From assembly GCA_030682385.1 (NCBI GenBank), contig JAUXOG010000013.1:1-64000 (forward strand): a stretch of DNA of 64,000 nt, given 5' to 3'. Shown piece by piece: positions 19,666 through 28,752 of the stretch (its first letter is position 1; each line of letters opens with the position of its first letter). The notes below the pieces were generated by a model that was not told the origin of the DNA, did no database searches, and saw nothing but the letters and a program-made list of their open reading frames with translations. The position numbers were made by a program, and so were the translations under genes. Source of the DNA: Bacteroidota bacterium. Lineage in GTDB: Bacteria > Bacteroidota > Ignavibacteria > UBA10030 > BY39.

Positions 19666-21060
19666 TTACTTGTTAATACCGTATTTCCGCATCAAGGCTT
19701 GAAAGTTGGAACGCTGCATCTCAACATCGCGCGCAGCTTTCGTTACATTCCAGTTGTTGCGGATAAGAGCTTCTTCCACAAACATTTTTTCTATCTCTTG
19801 AATGGAGGCTTCGCGGATTTGCTTTTTTAGCTTTTTCAGTTCATCAGTACCTTTTGGAATGATGGAACTGACTTGTGTTTCGCTTTTGAACAGGGCGGCT
19901 GAAATATGAACAGGTAAAATTTCGTCTCCGTCAACTAATATTGTCAACCGCTCAATTGTGTGTTCAAGTTCGCGAACATTTCCGGGCCAATGATAATTTA
20001 GTAATACTTCAAATGCTTCAGGTCCGATTTTAGGAATTGGTTTTGCTAATTTACCGCAAGAAAATTTTAGAAATTGTTTTATCAGTTCAGGAATATCATC
20101 TTTCCTTTCACGAAGCGATGGTAGTTTAATCGGGAAAACATTCAGCCGGTAATAAAGGTCTTCGCGGAATTTTCCTTCGCTCACTAAGTTCTTCAAATTT
20201 TGGTTGGTGGCAAAGATCAATCGAACATCAACATTATTAATTTTTGTGCTGCCAACCGGAAGAATTTCCTTGGTTTGCAAAACGCGTAATAATCGTGACT
20301 GGACTTCAAGCGATAAGTTGCCGATTTCATCTAAGAAAATTGTTCCGTTATTAGCAGCTTCAAACAAACCTTGTTTATCGGAGGTCGCTCCAGTGAATGA
20401 ACCTTTCATGTGTCCGAACAATTCGCTCTCCAATAAAGTGCTCGATAGTGTCGATAAATCTATTGCAAAAAACATTTTGTCTTTTCGGTTGCTGCAATTA
20501 TGTATTGCTCGTGCTGTTAAATCTTTGCCGGTTCCACTTTCGCCGATTATTAAAACGGTGCAATCGGTAGGGGCAACTTTCCGAATTAAATTAAACACCT
20601 CAATCATTTTAGGACTTTCACCAATAAAGCCTTCGTATCCGGAAGTTTCTGAAAATGTGGTATCATCTATCATACGCTGCATCAGTTTGCGTTTTTCTAA
20701 TGCGCGGTTTAGAACTGCTAATAATTCGGCAGGCGTGAATGGTTTGGGAAGGAAATCGAAAGCACCCGAACGCATCGTCTCGACTGCTGCTGCAATAGTA
20801 GCATAACCCGTTATAATGATTACGACAGTTTCAGGATACCACTGTTTGATTGTGGCTAAAACCTCAAATCCGCTTATATCCAACATTTTTAAATCGGTGA
20901 AGACCACATCGAAAGATTCGGATTGTAAAAGTGCGAGCGCTTGTTTACCCGATGTGCTGTATTTTACTTTGTGTCCTGCACGCAAAAATATTTTTTCACA
21001 ACTTTTACAGATTACTAATTCATCGTCAACGACTAATATTTTAGCTGTCATTTGTTTCAA
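19666..21060 (-). CDS. NtrC-family sigma-54-dependent response regulator (REC-AAA+-Fis HTH)
   Basis: REC domain, GESGTGKDLTARAIH Walker A, ESELFGHMKGSFTGA loop, C-terminal NWNVTKAARDVEMQRSNFQALMRKYGI HTH. Confidence 0.95.
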   Translation of the reverse strand: MKQMTAKILVVDDELVICKSCEKIFLRAGHKVKYSTSGKQALALLQSESFDVVFTDLKMLDISGFEVLATIKQWYPETVVIIITGYATIAAAVETMRSGAFDFLPKPFTPAELLAVLNRALEKRKLMQRMIDDTTFSETSGYEGFIGESPKMIEVFNLIRKVAPTDCTVLIIGESGTGKDLTARAIHNCSNRKDKMFFAIDLSTLSSTLLESELFGHMKGSFTGATSDKQGLFEAANNGTIFLDEIGNLSLEVQSRLLRVLQTKEILPVGSTKINNVDVRLIFATNQNLKNLVSEGKFREDLYYRLNVFPIKLPSLRERKDDIPELIKQFLKFSCGKLAKPIPKIGPEAFEVLLNYHWPGNVRELEHTIERLTILVDGDEILPVHISAALFKSETQVSSIIPKGTDELKKLKKQIREASIQEIEKMFVEEALIRNNWNVTKAARDVEMQRSNFQALMRKYGINK

Positions 21061-23035
21061 TTTCTAATAATTTTATTGGTAGATAAATAGTGAACGTGGT
21101 TCCGCTTCCTGTTATACTCTCGACATTAATAGTCCCGCCGTGCTGCTCAATAATTCCGTAGCTGATAGAAAGTCCTAATCCTGTGCCGTGTTCTTTTGTA
21201 GTGAAGAACGGGTCGAATATATTTTCCCGTATGTGTTCAGGTATTCCGGGTCCAGTATCTTCAATGGAGATTACAATCGAATCGCCATTAGTATCCATTT
21301 GGGAATCAATTGTTAAATCGCCGCCACGTGTCATTGCTTCAGAGGCATTTAAAATTATGTTTATTAAAACTTGCTGCACCTGGTCGGGGTCAACCATTAT
21401 ATCAGGAATATCAGCGGAGAGATGTTTTTCAATTTTTATGTTTCGAAATGAAGTTTGATTTCTAACCAGAAGAATTATATTTTCGATTAAAGTGTTGATA
21501 TTGGTCGGCTTTTTTTGAGGCGCAATTTGTTTTGCAAAATCGAGCAACCGCTTTACGATTTCGCGGCAGCGGATTGTTTCTTTTACGATAACTTCGACAT
21601 CTTCACGTTTCGGGTCGCCTTCTGGTAAATCTTCTAACAATAAGCTGCTGTTAGTGAGAACTCCTGTTAACGGGTTATTTATTTCGTGTGCAACCCCTGC
21701 GGCAAGTTTTCCTAACGATGCAAGTTTTTCGGAACGGAATAATTGAGAGTGGATTTTTTTGATCTCATTCGTCCGTTCTTCAACTTTTTTCTCGAGTTTG
21801 TTACCCCATTCTTCTAATTCAAGTTTCTCATTCTCAAGCTCTCTTGCCATATAATTCAATGAGGATGCGAGTCGTTCAATTTCGCGAGGAGCTTTAAGTT
21901 TAAGGTCGTGATTGTAATTACCCGCTGTTATTTCCACTGCGATTTCTTCTAATTGTTTAAGCGGTTTTGATATTTTTTTTGCTTGATGAATTGAAACTAA
22001 AACTATTAAAAAAATACCAACCAATGTGATTCCAAGGAATGTAATCAACGTATTTCGTAATAAATCGTTGAAGGGTTCTTTAAGAATTCCCACATAAAGA
22101 ATTCCGATAATTTTATTTTGAATATCTCTGATCGGTTCATAAGCCCCAATGTACCAGGTATTAACTACAAACGCATCTCCGATCCAACGTTTACCATCTC
22201 TCAATACGGCATCGTTTACTTCTTCAGAAACGAGTGTCGCGATAGCCACAGTACCGTCCTCGTTTTTTACGTTAGTTGAAATTCGCAGGTCGTTTTGAAA
22301 TATCGTAGCTGTGCTGACCTCTTTGCCTTTATATAATTGCCGCTCCTGCATAATGGTTTTAATTTTATCTACGATCTCGAAATTTCTATTCAACAAAATC
22401 CCGCCAATTAATACACCTTGAAAAACATTCGAGTCATCGAAAATCGGGACGGCTGCTTTCAACATCATTCCTGATTTTTCTGAAAGCGATGTTCGGGGTT
22501 TAGCCTTTGGTGTTGGAGTTATTTCCATGTGAGCTTGGTTGGCAAGGTCGGCTGATTCTTTAAATAATTGACCTCCTGATATCACATCAGTTCCTCTTAC
22601 GATCTGTTTCGTTTTTATCACTCGCTCAACGAAGGTATCGTTCAACAAATTATCGCCGAACGAATTCGGGTTTCTACCGCGTGAAATAACTTTTCCTCCT
22701 TTATCTACAACCGTTAAGATGTCGAGTTGTTCACGCTTAAGAGTTCTTAACAAATCTTTCTGTAAAAATACTTTATCGTTTTCGCCGACAGCTTTTATTA
22801 CTAAACTTCGGGCTGCTGTAAGTCGAATGATGCTTTCGATGTGTGAGATTTTGTTTTGGTAAATTTCACGCGCTGTACTTAAATCGGAGACTACTTTCGT
22901 TTCGGCGCGAGTAATAATCTGGTCGTAAATTAATTTCACCCCCACGATGCTTGTGATTACTGCGGGAATAATAATAGCAATCGTGAAATAAATAATTAAT
23001 TGAGATTGGATGCTTTTGGCTGTAAGTGGCTTCAT
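21041..23035 (-). CDS. Membrane sensor histidine kinase (Cache-type sensor, HAMP, HisKA, HATPase)
   Basis: Extracytoplasmic region with [28 protein letters not shown]-like segment, [45 protein letters not shown]. Overlaps the regulator start by 20 bp. Confidence 0.93.
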   Translation of the reverse strand: MKPLTAKSIQSQLIIYFTIAIIIPAVITSIVGVKLIYDQIITRAETKVVSDLSTAREIYQNKISHIESIIRLTAARSLVIKAVGENDKVFLQKDLLRTLKREQLDILTVVDKGGKVISRGRNPNSFGDNLLNDTFVERVIKTKQIVRGTDVISGGQLFKESADLANQAHMEITPTPKAKPRTSLSEKSGMMLKAAVPIFDDSNVFQGVLIGGILLNRNFEIVDKIKTIMQERQLYKGKEVSTATIFQNDLRISTNVKNEDGTVAIATLVSEEVNDAVLRDGKRWIGDAFVVNTWYIGAYEPIRDIQNKIIGILYVGILKEPFNDLLRNTLITFLGITLVGIFLIVLVSIHQAKKISKPLKQLEEIAVEITAGNYNHDLKLKAPREIERLASSLNYMARELENEKLELEEWGNKLEKKVEERTNEIKKIHSQLFRSEKLASLGKLAAGVAHEINNPLTGVLTNSSLLLEDLPEGDPKREDVEVIVKETIRCREIVKRLLDFAKQIAPQKKPTNINTLIENIILLVRNQTSFRNIKIEKHLSADIPDIMVDPDQVQQVLINIILNASEAMTRGGDLTIDSQMDTNGDSIVISIEDTGPGIPEHIRENIFDPFFTTKEHGTGLGLSISYGIIEQHGGTINVESITGSGTTFTIYLPIKLLEIETNDS

Positions 23036-23165
23036 TTAAAAATTACATACAATAATTCTGTTGAAAAATGCAGAAAAGTATATGAAAAAGCAAATATTTG
23101 CAAATATGTGCTTATTTCTTATATTCCTAAGCAAAATAAAGATTGAAATAAAAAAGGACATAAAT

Positions 23166-23211
23166 GACTAAAGCGACTTTAAACAGTCCTTTTAGTCCTT
23201 AAAGTCCCATA
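23166..23211. repeat. Nonamer-like tandem/inverted repeat
   Basis: AGTCCTTTT AGTCCTTAA AGTCCCATA in tandem (23185-23211); also gactttaa(23175-23182)/ttaaagtc(23199-23206) and gactaaa(23166-23172)/tttagtc(23191-23197). Confidence 0.5.
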
Positions 23212-23361
23212 AAATATAGTAATTATTGCAATGCGAAAAATGTAAAAAGTATAAGAATATAATTTATAACAATATGAAGTAACCATCGAAGTAAAATTAT
23301 GGAAGAACCAAAAATAAACGTACAACCAGCAATCGGTGAATTTAAATGTAAAGAAACAATA

Positions 23362-24117
23362 TCAAATAATCTCAATCGCCTCGCCAGGTATCCATCCAAC
23401 TTTTCCGTCGGCTAAACGGATTTTTTTCCATTTATCTACGTTATCCAAAATTTCTACTTTTACTCCTTCGTGCAAAATAAATAGGTCAGTACCGCTTTCA
23501 TCGGGTGAACTTTTGATTGCAACATTAGCCGCAAATACGATTGCTTCGCTTGTGCTGTGTTCGATTTTGTTTTGTTGTATCGCAAATATAAAAGTAACGA
23601 GTGCAAATAAAATTAAAAATGTCCCACTGAAAAAACTTAAACGTCTAACAAACGATTTGCTTGTTATTCTAAAGGCAGCGATGCAAAATAATCCAATCCA
23701 CAGAGCAATTATGCTGAATATAGACCAAGACGCTAAAGATGTTAATCCGCTTAATGCTTGCCACCATTCAAAGATGAACAAACGGGGGAGAGGTTCAATT
23801 TTATCGACAACCTTGAGATTAGCGATTTTGAGATTGTAGCTTATATCATCATCGTTTGGTGATAAACGCTTTGCACGTTCGTAGTATAAAATTGAAGCCG
23901 GCAAATTATCGAGTTTGAAGTTGGCGTTTGCGAGATTGTAGTAAAGGTCGGAGTGGGCGTAACCGTTCTTGATTATGTTTTCGTAAATTGCGATTGCTTT
24001 CGAATACTCACCATCACGATAAAACTGAGTTGCTTGATTATATTGATGGCTCACCTCGTCAGCCAACGAAATCGCCGGTAACAGGACAAGTGAAATTAAC
24101 AGAAGTAAATATTTCAT
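23362..24117 (-). CDS. batE: BatE-like protein (TPR plus SH3-type domain)
   Basis: QATQFYRDGEYSKAIAIYENIIKNGYAHSDLYYNLANANFKLDNLPASILYYERA; C-terminal SH3-like LHEGVKVEILDNVDKWKKIRLADGKVGWI. Confidence 0.8.
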   Translation of the reverse strand: MKYLLLLISLVLLPAISLADEVSHQYNQATQFYRDGEYSKAIAIYENIIKNGYAHSDLYYNLANANFKLDNLPASILYYERAKRLSPNDDDISYNLKIANLKVVDKIEPLPRLFIFEWWQALSGLTSLASWSIFSIIALWIGLFCIAAFRITSKSFVRRLSFFSGTFLILFALVTFIFAIQQNKIEHSTSEAIVFAANVAIKSSPDESGTDLFILHEGVKVEILDNVDKWKKIRLADGKVGWIPGEAIEII

Positions 24118-25928
24118 TTAATTTCCTCCTCGATTGTCGAAATTAAATCAACAGTATCGTTATAAATATTTTGCATATCGAGTCTATCCGATGAGGGAGC
24201 GAAACGTGCAAACTCGCAATGGTCGAGTGTAATCAGAATTTTGTTGATTGATTCGTCGCTAACATTTCGTGCCTTTAGTGAAGTGCTAACAGTATCCTTT
24301 GATAGTTCTGAAAGTTGAATTCCAAGTTTATCTCCAACATATCCCCAAAGAGCTTTCGAGAGTTCTTCGTAAAATTCATCTCTCTTTTTAGCTGATAGTA
24401 AATGCTTTGTAGTTGCAAGCCGTTTCTTTGCAATTTTAGTTGCACGTTTACTTTTGAAACGGATTACATCGCTTACATTTTGTTCATAACGTTTATACAA
24501 AAATATAAATCCGAAAAATAAAAATATCGGTGCAATGCTTAAAGTAATAAAAAGTCCTGACCCAAAAAATGTCTCTCCGTGTTTTTTAAATTTTACCGGT
24601 TCACTTTTGATGAAACGGATATCCTGACCTAACAATTTTATCTCCTCCTTGCTCAAACCTGCGGCCGGTGCCGGAACGATTTCAGTCCCTTTCGTAACAT
24701 TGATATTAAAGTCGGGTGAAGTAAATGAAACATACTCCTTTTTATCCGGATCGAAGTAGGCAAACGAGAAGGAAGATATTTTTTGATTCCCCTGCCGTCG
24801 TGGTATTATCAGATATTCAAAAGTCCGGCTGCCCGAGATGGTATTGGTTGACTGTGAAATGTTGTCTGAAATTTTTGGTTCATAAATTTCGAGGTCAGTC
24901 GGGAAGTTTATTTTCAGAGGTTGAATCAACTTCAGGTTACCCCTTCCCGAAATTTTTACTCTAAGAGTTACGGGTTCATTCGACTTTGTTTCAGTTTTAT
25001 CGAGCCAAAATTCGGTAGAAAATTTTCCAACGGCGCCGCTAAATCCCGGTGGTGGATTCGGCGGTAGGGGACGGACATTTATTTTGAGGCTGTTACTTTT
25101 TGATTTGTGTTCTACGTTTTGGACATTCCCGAAGAACTGATCGAAAACATCGCCGCCGCGTCTTCTAGTTTGAACCTGCACTATGAAATCGGCTTCCATC
25201 GGATCGATCTCTAGTGTTCCGCTTTGCTGTGAAAATAGAGCTGTTTTCTTTAGCGTTGCAACTTTGTATTGGACTCCGTTTAAAACTTCATTTTCAAATT
25301 GAGGATTTTTGGGTAAAGCAATTTCTTGCGCCCAAAAGCCGGTCAATGCTGGTACTTTACTAACACCATAATTTGTAATGTTAACACGTGTGTAAAGTTT
25401 GTAAGTTGCTGTAATTTGTTCGCCCTGATAAATGTTTGATTTATCGACACTTACACGAATGAAAAGGTTGTCGCTGATTTGTTTTGAGATACTTGCATCT
25501 TCCTGCGATTGCGACGGCTGCTGCTTCGGTTGCACTGACCCTTTGGTCACTTCAATAGTGATGCTGTTTGATTGAATCTTCTTGCTGCCCGATTCTATGG
25601 AAGCTGCACCGATTGTGAATTTACCTTCAGAGCGTGGCTGGAGGATGTAGGAATAAGAAATCGATTGCGACATCGCTCCATTAATGAATTGCATACTTGT
25701 TGATTGGTTGGGGCCCGACAAAACTAAAAAATCGGTAAAAGCCGGTGGTTGAAAATTTTTTCCCGATCCTTCCAAAGTGAAAGTAATTTCTAGTTGTTCG
25801 CCTGTTGTTATTTTGTTTCTGTTCATAGATGCAGAGAATTGAGACAAAGCAACTTCATTCATCAAGAATATTAATACAAAATGCAAAATAATTATTTGTA
25901 ATTTGCTATTTGTTATTTTGTATTTCAT
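24114..25928 (-). CDS. batD: BatD-like protein
   Basis: ASMNRNKITTGEQLEITFTLEGSGKNFQPPAF; GRGNLKLI; position between BatC and BatE. Confidence 0.82.
   Translation of the reverse strand: MKYKITNSKLQIIILHFVLIFLMNEVALSQFSASMNRNKITTGEQLEITFTLEGSGKNFQPPAFTDFLVLSGPNQSTSMQFINGAMSQSISYSYILQPRSEGKFTIGAASIESGSKKIQSNSITIEVTKGSVQPKQQPSQSQEDASISKQISDNLFIRVSVDKSNIYQGEQITATYKLYTRVNITNYGVSKVPALTGFWAQEIALPKNPQFENEVLNGVQYKVATLKKTALFSQQSGTLEIDPMEADFIVQVQTRRRGGDVFDQFFGNVQNVEHKSKSNSLKINVRPLPPNPPPGFSGAVGKFSTEFWLDKTETKSNEPVTLRVKISGRGNLKLIQPLKINFPTDLEIYEPKISDNISQSTNTISGSRTFEYLIIPRRQGNQKISSFSFAYFDPDKKEYVSFTSPDFNINVTKGTEIVPAPAAGLSKEEIKLLGQDIRFIKSEPVKFKKHGETFFGSGLFITLSIAPIFLFFGFIFLYKRYEQNVSDVIRFKSKRATKIAKKRLATTKHLLSAKKRDEFYEELSKALWGYVGDKLGIQLSELSKDTVSTSLKARNVSDESINKILITLDHCEFARFAPSSDRLDMQNIYNDTVDLISTIEEEIK
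25891..25925. repeat. Period-7 array, 5 units NNNATTT, in the first codons of batD
   Basis: ATTATTT GTAATTT GCTATTT GTTATTT TGTATTT (+ strand). Confidence 0.5.
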
Positions 25929-25931
25929 CTT

Positions 25932-26633
25932 TTACCAATCCTTCTCAATTGTGATTCTTGCCGGAGCTTTCTTTTTTAGCTTTTTCTGAACATCCTTCTC
26001 TTCGTTTTTCAATGCTTCGAGAAGTCGTTCGGCGTCTTCTTTTGAAATTTTCTGTTCCTGTTGTTTGGCTTGTTGCTGCTTTTGTTCTTCTTGCTTTTCT
26101 TTATTCTGTTGTTCCTGATTTTGTTGATCTTGTTTTTGGTCTTCCTTTTTGTCTTGCTTCTGCTGTTCCTGTTTTTCTTGCTTCTGGTCTTTCTTGTCTT
26201 GTTTTTGTTGCTGCTGCTGTTGAAGCATCATCTTTGCGTATTCTAAATTGTATTTAGTATCTACATCTTTTGGGTTTAACTTGAGAGCGTTTTTATAAGC
26301 TTCGATGCTTTCAGGAAATTTTTGTGTTTTCAACAATGAATTCCCAAGATTGTGGAATGCTTTCGCGCGGGTTTCTTTGTCCATTTCTTTTGTAGCTGCG
26401 ATTTTAAACTTCTCAGCCGCTTCTTCATATTTTTCTTGTTTATATAAAGCATCACCTAAATTAAATGTGCCGTATTGTGAATCTTTGTTTTTCTCTAATG
26501 ATTTACGATAATTCACTTCAGCATCAATATATTTATTTTCTTTATACTTGCGGTTACCTTCGTTAATGATAGACCTTTCCGATTGCGAGTAAGCTGAACT
26601 TGCGGCGATTAATATGAAGATAATTAATTTCAT
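25932..26633 (-). CDS. batC: BatC-like TPR protein with a long Gln/Lys/Glu-rich low-complexity region
   Basis: TPRs (AFHNLGNSLLKTQKFPESIEAYKNALKLNPKDVDTKYNLEYA), Q/K/E tract, C-terminal ITIEKDW. Start moved from 26672 to ATG 26633 (MKLIIFILIAASSAYSQ), overlapping the batB stop as ATGA. Confidence 0.82.
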   Translation of the reverse strand: MKLIIFILIAASSAYSQSERSIINEGNRKYKENKYIDAEVNYRKSLEKNKDSQYGTFNLGDALYKQEKYEEAAEKFKIAATKEMDKETRAKAFHNLGNSLLKTQKFPESIEAYKNALKLNPKDVDTKYNLEYAKMMLQQQQQQKQDKKDQKQEKQEQQKQDKKEDQKQDQQNQEQQNKEKQEEQKQQQAKQQEQKISKEDAERLLEALKNEEKDVQKKLKKKAPARITIEKDW

Positions 26634-27670
26634 TTGTTTGCATCTCCGAATAAATTCCATTTCGAAAGCCATTTATTTTTGCGGTCTGAAATAAAAAATT
26701 CAATCACTAATAACAAAAGTGCGATTGCCAAAAAATATTGAAAACGGTCTTCGTAGTCGGTAAATATTTTTGCGGCATATTCTTTTTTCTCCATCGCCGA
26801 AATTTCTTGCAGAACAAGCTCTAACTCATTTTGCTGATTCGTTGCGCGGATATATTTACCGTTACCTGTCGATGCTATTTGTTGCAAAGCCGATTCATCT
26901 AATTTTGTAACAACTATGTTCCCCTCTCTGTCTTTACGGAAACCGACTTGCACATTGTTTTGATAAACCGGAATTGGCGCCCCCATCGGTGAACCCATTC
27001 CAATCGTGTGTATAATTACGCCTTGTTCGGCAGCGTTTTTTGCCTCGCTGATGGCGTCGTCTTCGTGGTTTTCACCATCTGAAATTACTACGAGGACTTT
27101 ATATTTCTTCTCACTTCCGACGAAAGATTTCATAGCGAGCCGGATTGCCGAACCGATTGCCGTACCTTGAATCGGAATAATATCGGTATCTATTGAACTT
27201 AAAAATAATTTTGCAGCCGAGTAATCGGGAGTTAACGGCAATTGCAGATAAGCATCGCCGGCAAACACAATCAAGCCAATCCTGTCGTTTTGTAGCTTAT
27301 CTATCAAACGGGATATTGCCTGTTTCGTGCTTTCGAGTCGGTTCGGTTTGATATCTTCTGCTTTCATACTGTTCGAAACATCGATTGCAATTATGATATC
27401 GACCCCCTCACGTTTAATTTCTTCTAACTTCGAACCGACCTGCAAATTTGCGAGTCCGAAAATTGTAAAAACCAATGCTGTAATTAATAATAAAAATTTA
27501 ACAGCATATTTGTATTTCGGAGAATCGGGTATCAATCGGCTTATTAAGTTGAGGTCGCCGAAATCAATTAGCGCTTTTTTCTTTTTTCTCATCGCATACC
27601 AATAAATAAGAACGAACATTGGGATGAGAAGTAAAGCGTATAAAAATTCTATGTTAGCGAAACGAATCAT
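26630..27670 (-). CDS. batB: BatB-like VWA domain membrane protein
   Basis: MIDAS DVSNSMKAEDIKPNRL; GLIVFAGDAYLQLPLTPDY; flanking TM helices. Confidence 0.88.
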   Translation of the reverse strand: MIRFANIEFLYALLLIPMFVLIYWYAMRKKKKALIDFGDLNLISRLIPDSPKYKYAVKFLLLITALVFTIFGLANLQVGSKLEEIKREGVDIIIAIDVSNSMKAEDIKPNRLESTKQAISRLIDKLQNDRIGLIVFAGDAYLQLPLTPDYSAAKLFLSSIDTDIIPIQGTAIGSAIRLAMKSFVGSEKKYKVLVVISDGENHEDDAISEAKNAAEQGVIIHTIGMGSPMGAPIPVYQNNVQVGFRKDREGNIVVTKLDESALQQIASTGNGKYIRATNQQNELELVLQEISAMEKKEYAAKIFTDYEDRFQYFLAIALLLLVIEFFISDRKNKWLSKWNLFGDANK

Positions 27671-27675
27671 TTTCT

Positions 27676-27759
27676 AATGGTCAATAGTGAAAGTCGATTA
27701 ATAATTAGCAATTAATAATTGTTTATAATGAAATCCAAAATCCAAAATCATAAATCATC
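27676..27759. repeat. Period-7 array, 12 contiguous units, filling the batA-batB intergenic gap
   Basis: AATGGTC AATAGTG AAAGTCG ATTAATA ATTAGCA ATTAATA ATTGTTT ATAATGA AATCCAA AATCCAA AATCATA AATCATC (84 bp = 12 x 7). Confidence 0.7.
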
Positions 27760-28752
27760 CTACGGGTTTATCCTGAATATCGTGTATCTGAATAATAATT
27801 CCAACAGGAGAAACAATCCTGCGAACAATGCTGCCATTGTGAATTGTTCCGATTTGCGTCTGAATTCCGTTACTTCGATTTTAGTTTTTTCTAATTTATC
27901 AATTTCCTGATAGATTGCTTTTAGTTTTTTGTTATCGGTTGCACGAAAATATTTACCGCCGGTCATTTCAGAAATCTTTTTCATCAACTCTTCATCAATT
28001 TGAACAGGAACATTTTGGTATTGAGTTCCGAACGGAGTTTGAACAGGGTAAGGTGCAAGCCCGATTGTTCCAACTCCGATTGTATAAACCCGAATACCGA
28101 AAGATTGAGCAATCTGTGATGCGGTAAGCGGGTCGATGAAACCGCGATTGTTGACGCCATCAGTTAACAAAATTATAACTTTGCTTTTAGCTTTGCTATC
28201 TTTTAATCTGCTCACCGATGTTGCAAGTCCCATTCCGATTGCGGTTCCGTCTTCAATCATTCCGCTTTTAACATCCTTCAATAAATTCTTAACAACAGCG
28301 CGGTCGGTTGTAAGCGGACATTGCGTAAAACTTTCGCCGGCAAAAATAACAAGTCCGATTCGGTCGTTCTCTCTGCCGTCGATAAAATCGAGAGCCACTT
28401 GTTTTGCCGCATCAATGCGGTTGGGTCGCAAGTCCTCAGCTAACATACTACCGGAAATGTCGGTTGCAAGAACAATATCGATACCTTCAGTAGTAACATT
28501 TTCGCTTCGGGTTGATGATTGCGGACGGGCGAGAGCAATTACGAGCAATGTGAAAGTAAAAATTCTGAATGCAAAAAGGAGATGCCGAAACCTCTGCCGC
28601 CACGAACGGGGTGTAAATTCAAAACTTTCCAATGTAGAAACTTGCATTTCAACATACTGCTGACGGTTGCGTTTCCAATACCAGTAAATGAAAACTGGTA
28701 TCAATAATAGCAGATAGAAAAAGTAAGGAGATGCAAAAGTTATGTTGCTCAT
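27760..28752 (-). CDS. batA: BatA-like VWA domain membrane protein
   Basis: MIDAS ATDISGSMLAEDLRPNRID; GLVIFAGESFTQCPLT; TM helices. Confidence 0.9.
   Translation of the reverse strand: MSNITFASPYFFYLLLLIPVFIYWYWKRNRQQYVEMQVSTLESFEFTPRSWRQRFRHLLFAFRIFTFTLLVIALARPQSSTRSENVTTEGIDIVLATDISGSMLAEDLRPNRIDAAKQVALDFIDGRENDRIGLVIFAGESFTQCPLTTDRAVVKNLLKDVKSGMIEDGTAIGMGLATSVSRLKDSKAKSKVIILLTDGVNNRGFIDPLTASQIAQSFGIRVYTIGVGTIGLAPYPVQTPFGTQYQNVPVQIDEELMKKISEMTGGKYFRATDNKKLKAIYQEIDKLEKTKIEVTEFRRKSEQFTMAALFAGLFLLLELLFRYTIFRINP

Noticed and set aside
23299-23412. Short plus-strand frame MEEPKINVQPAIGEFKCKETISN...
   Set aside because: Has an ATG but soon runs antisense into batE; no recognisable domain or clear ribosome-binding site.
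26061-26246. Plus-strand ORF of almost pure Leu/Phe (MFGLLLLLFFLLFF...)
   Set aside because: Antisense shadow of the BatC Gln/Lys-rich coding tract; no independent coding evidence.
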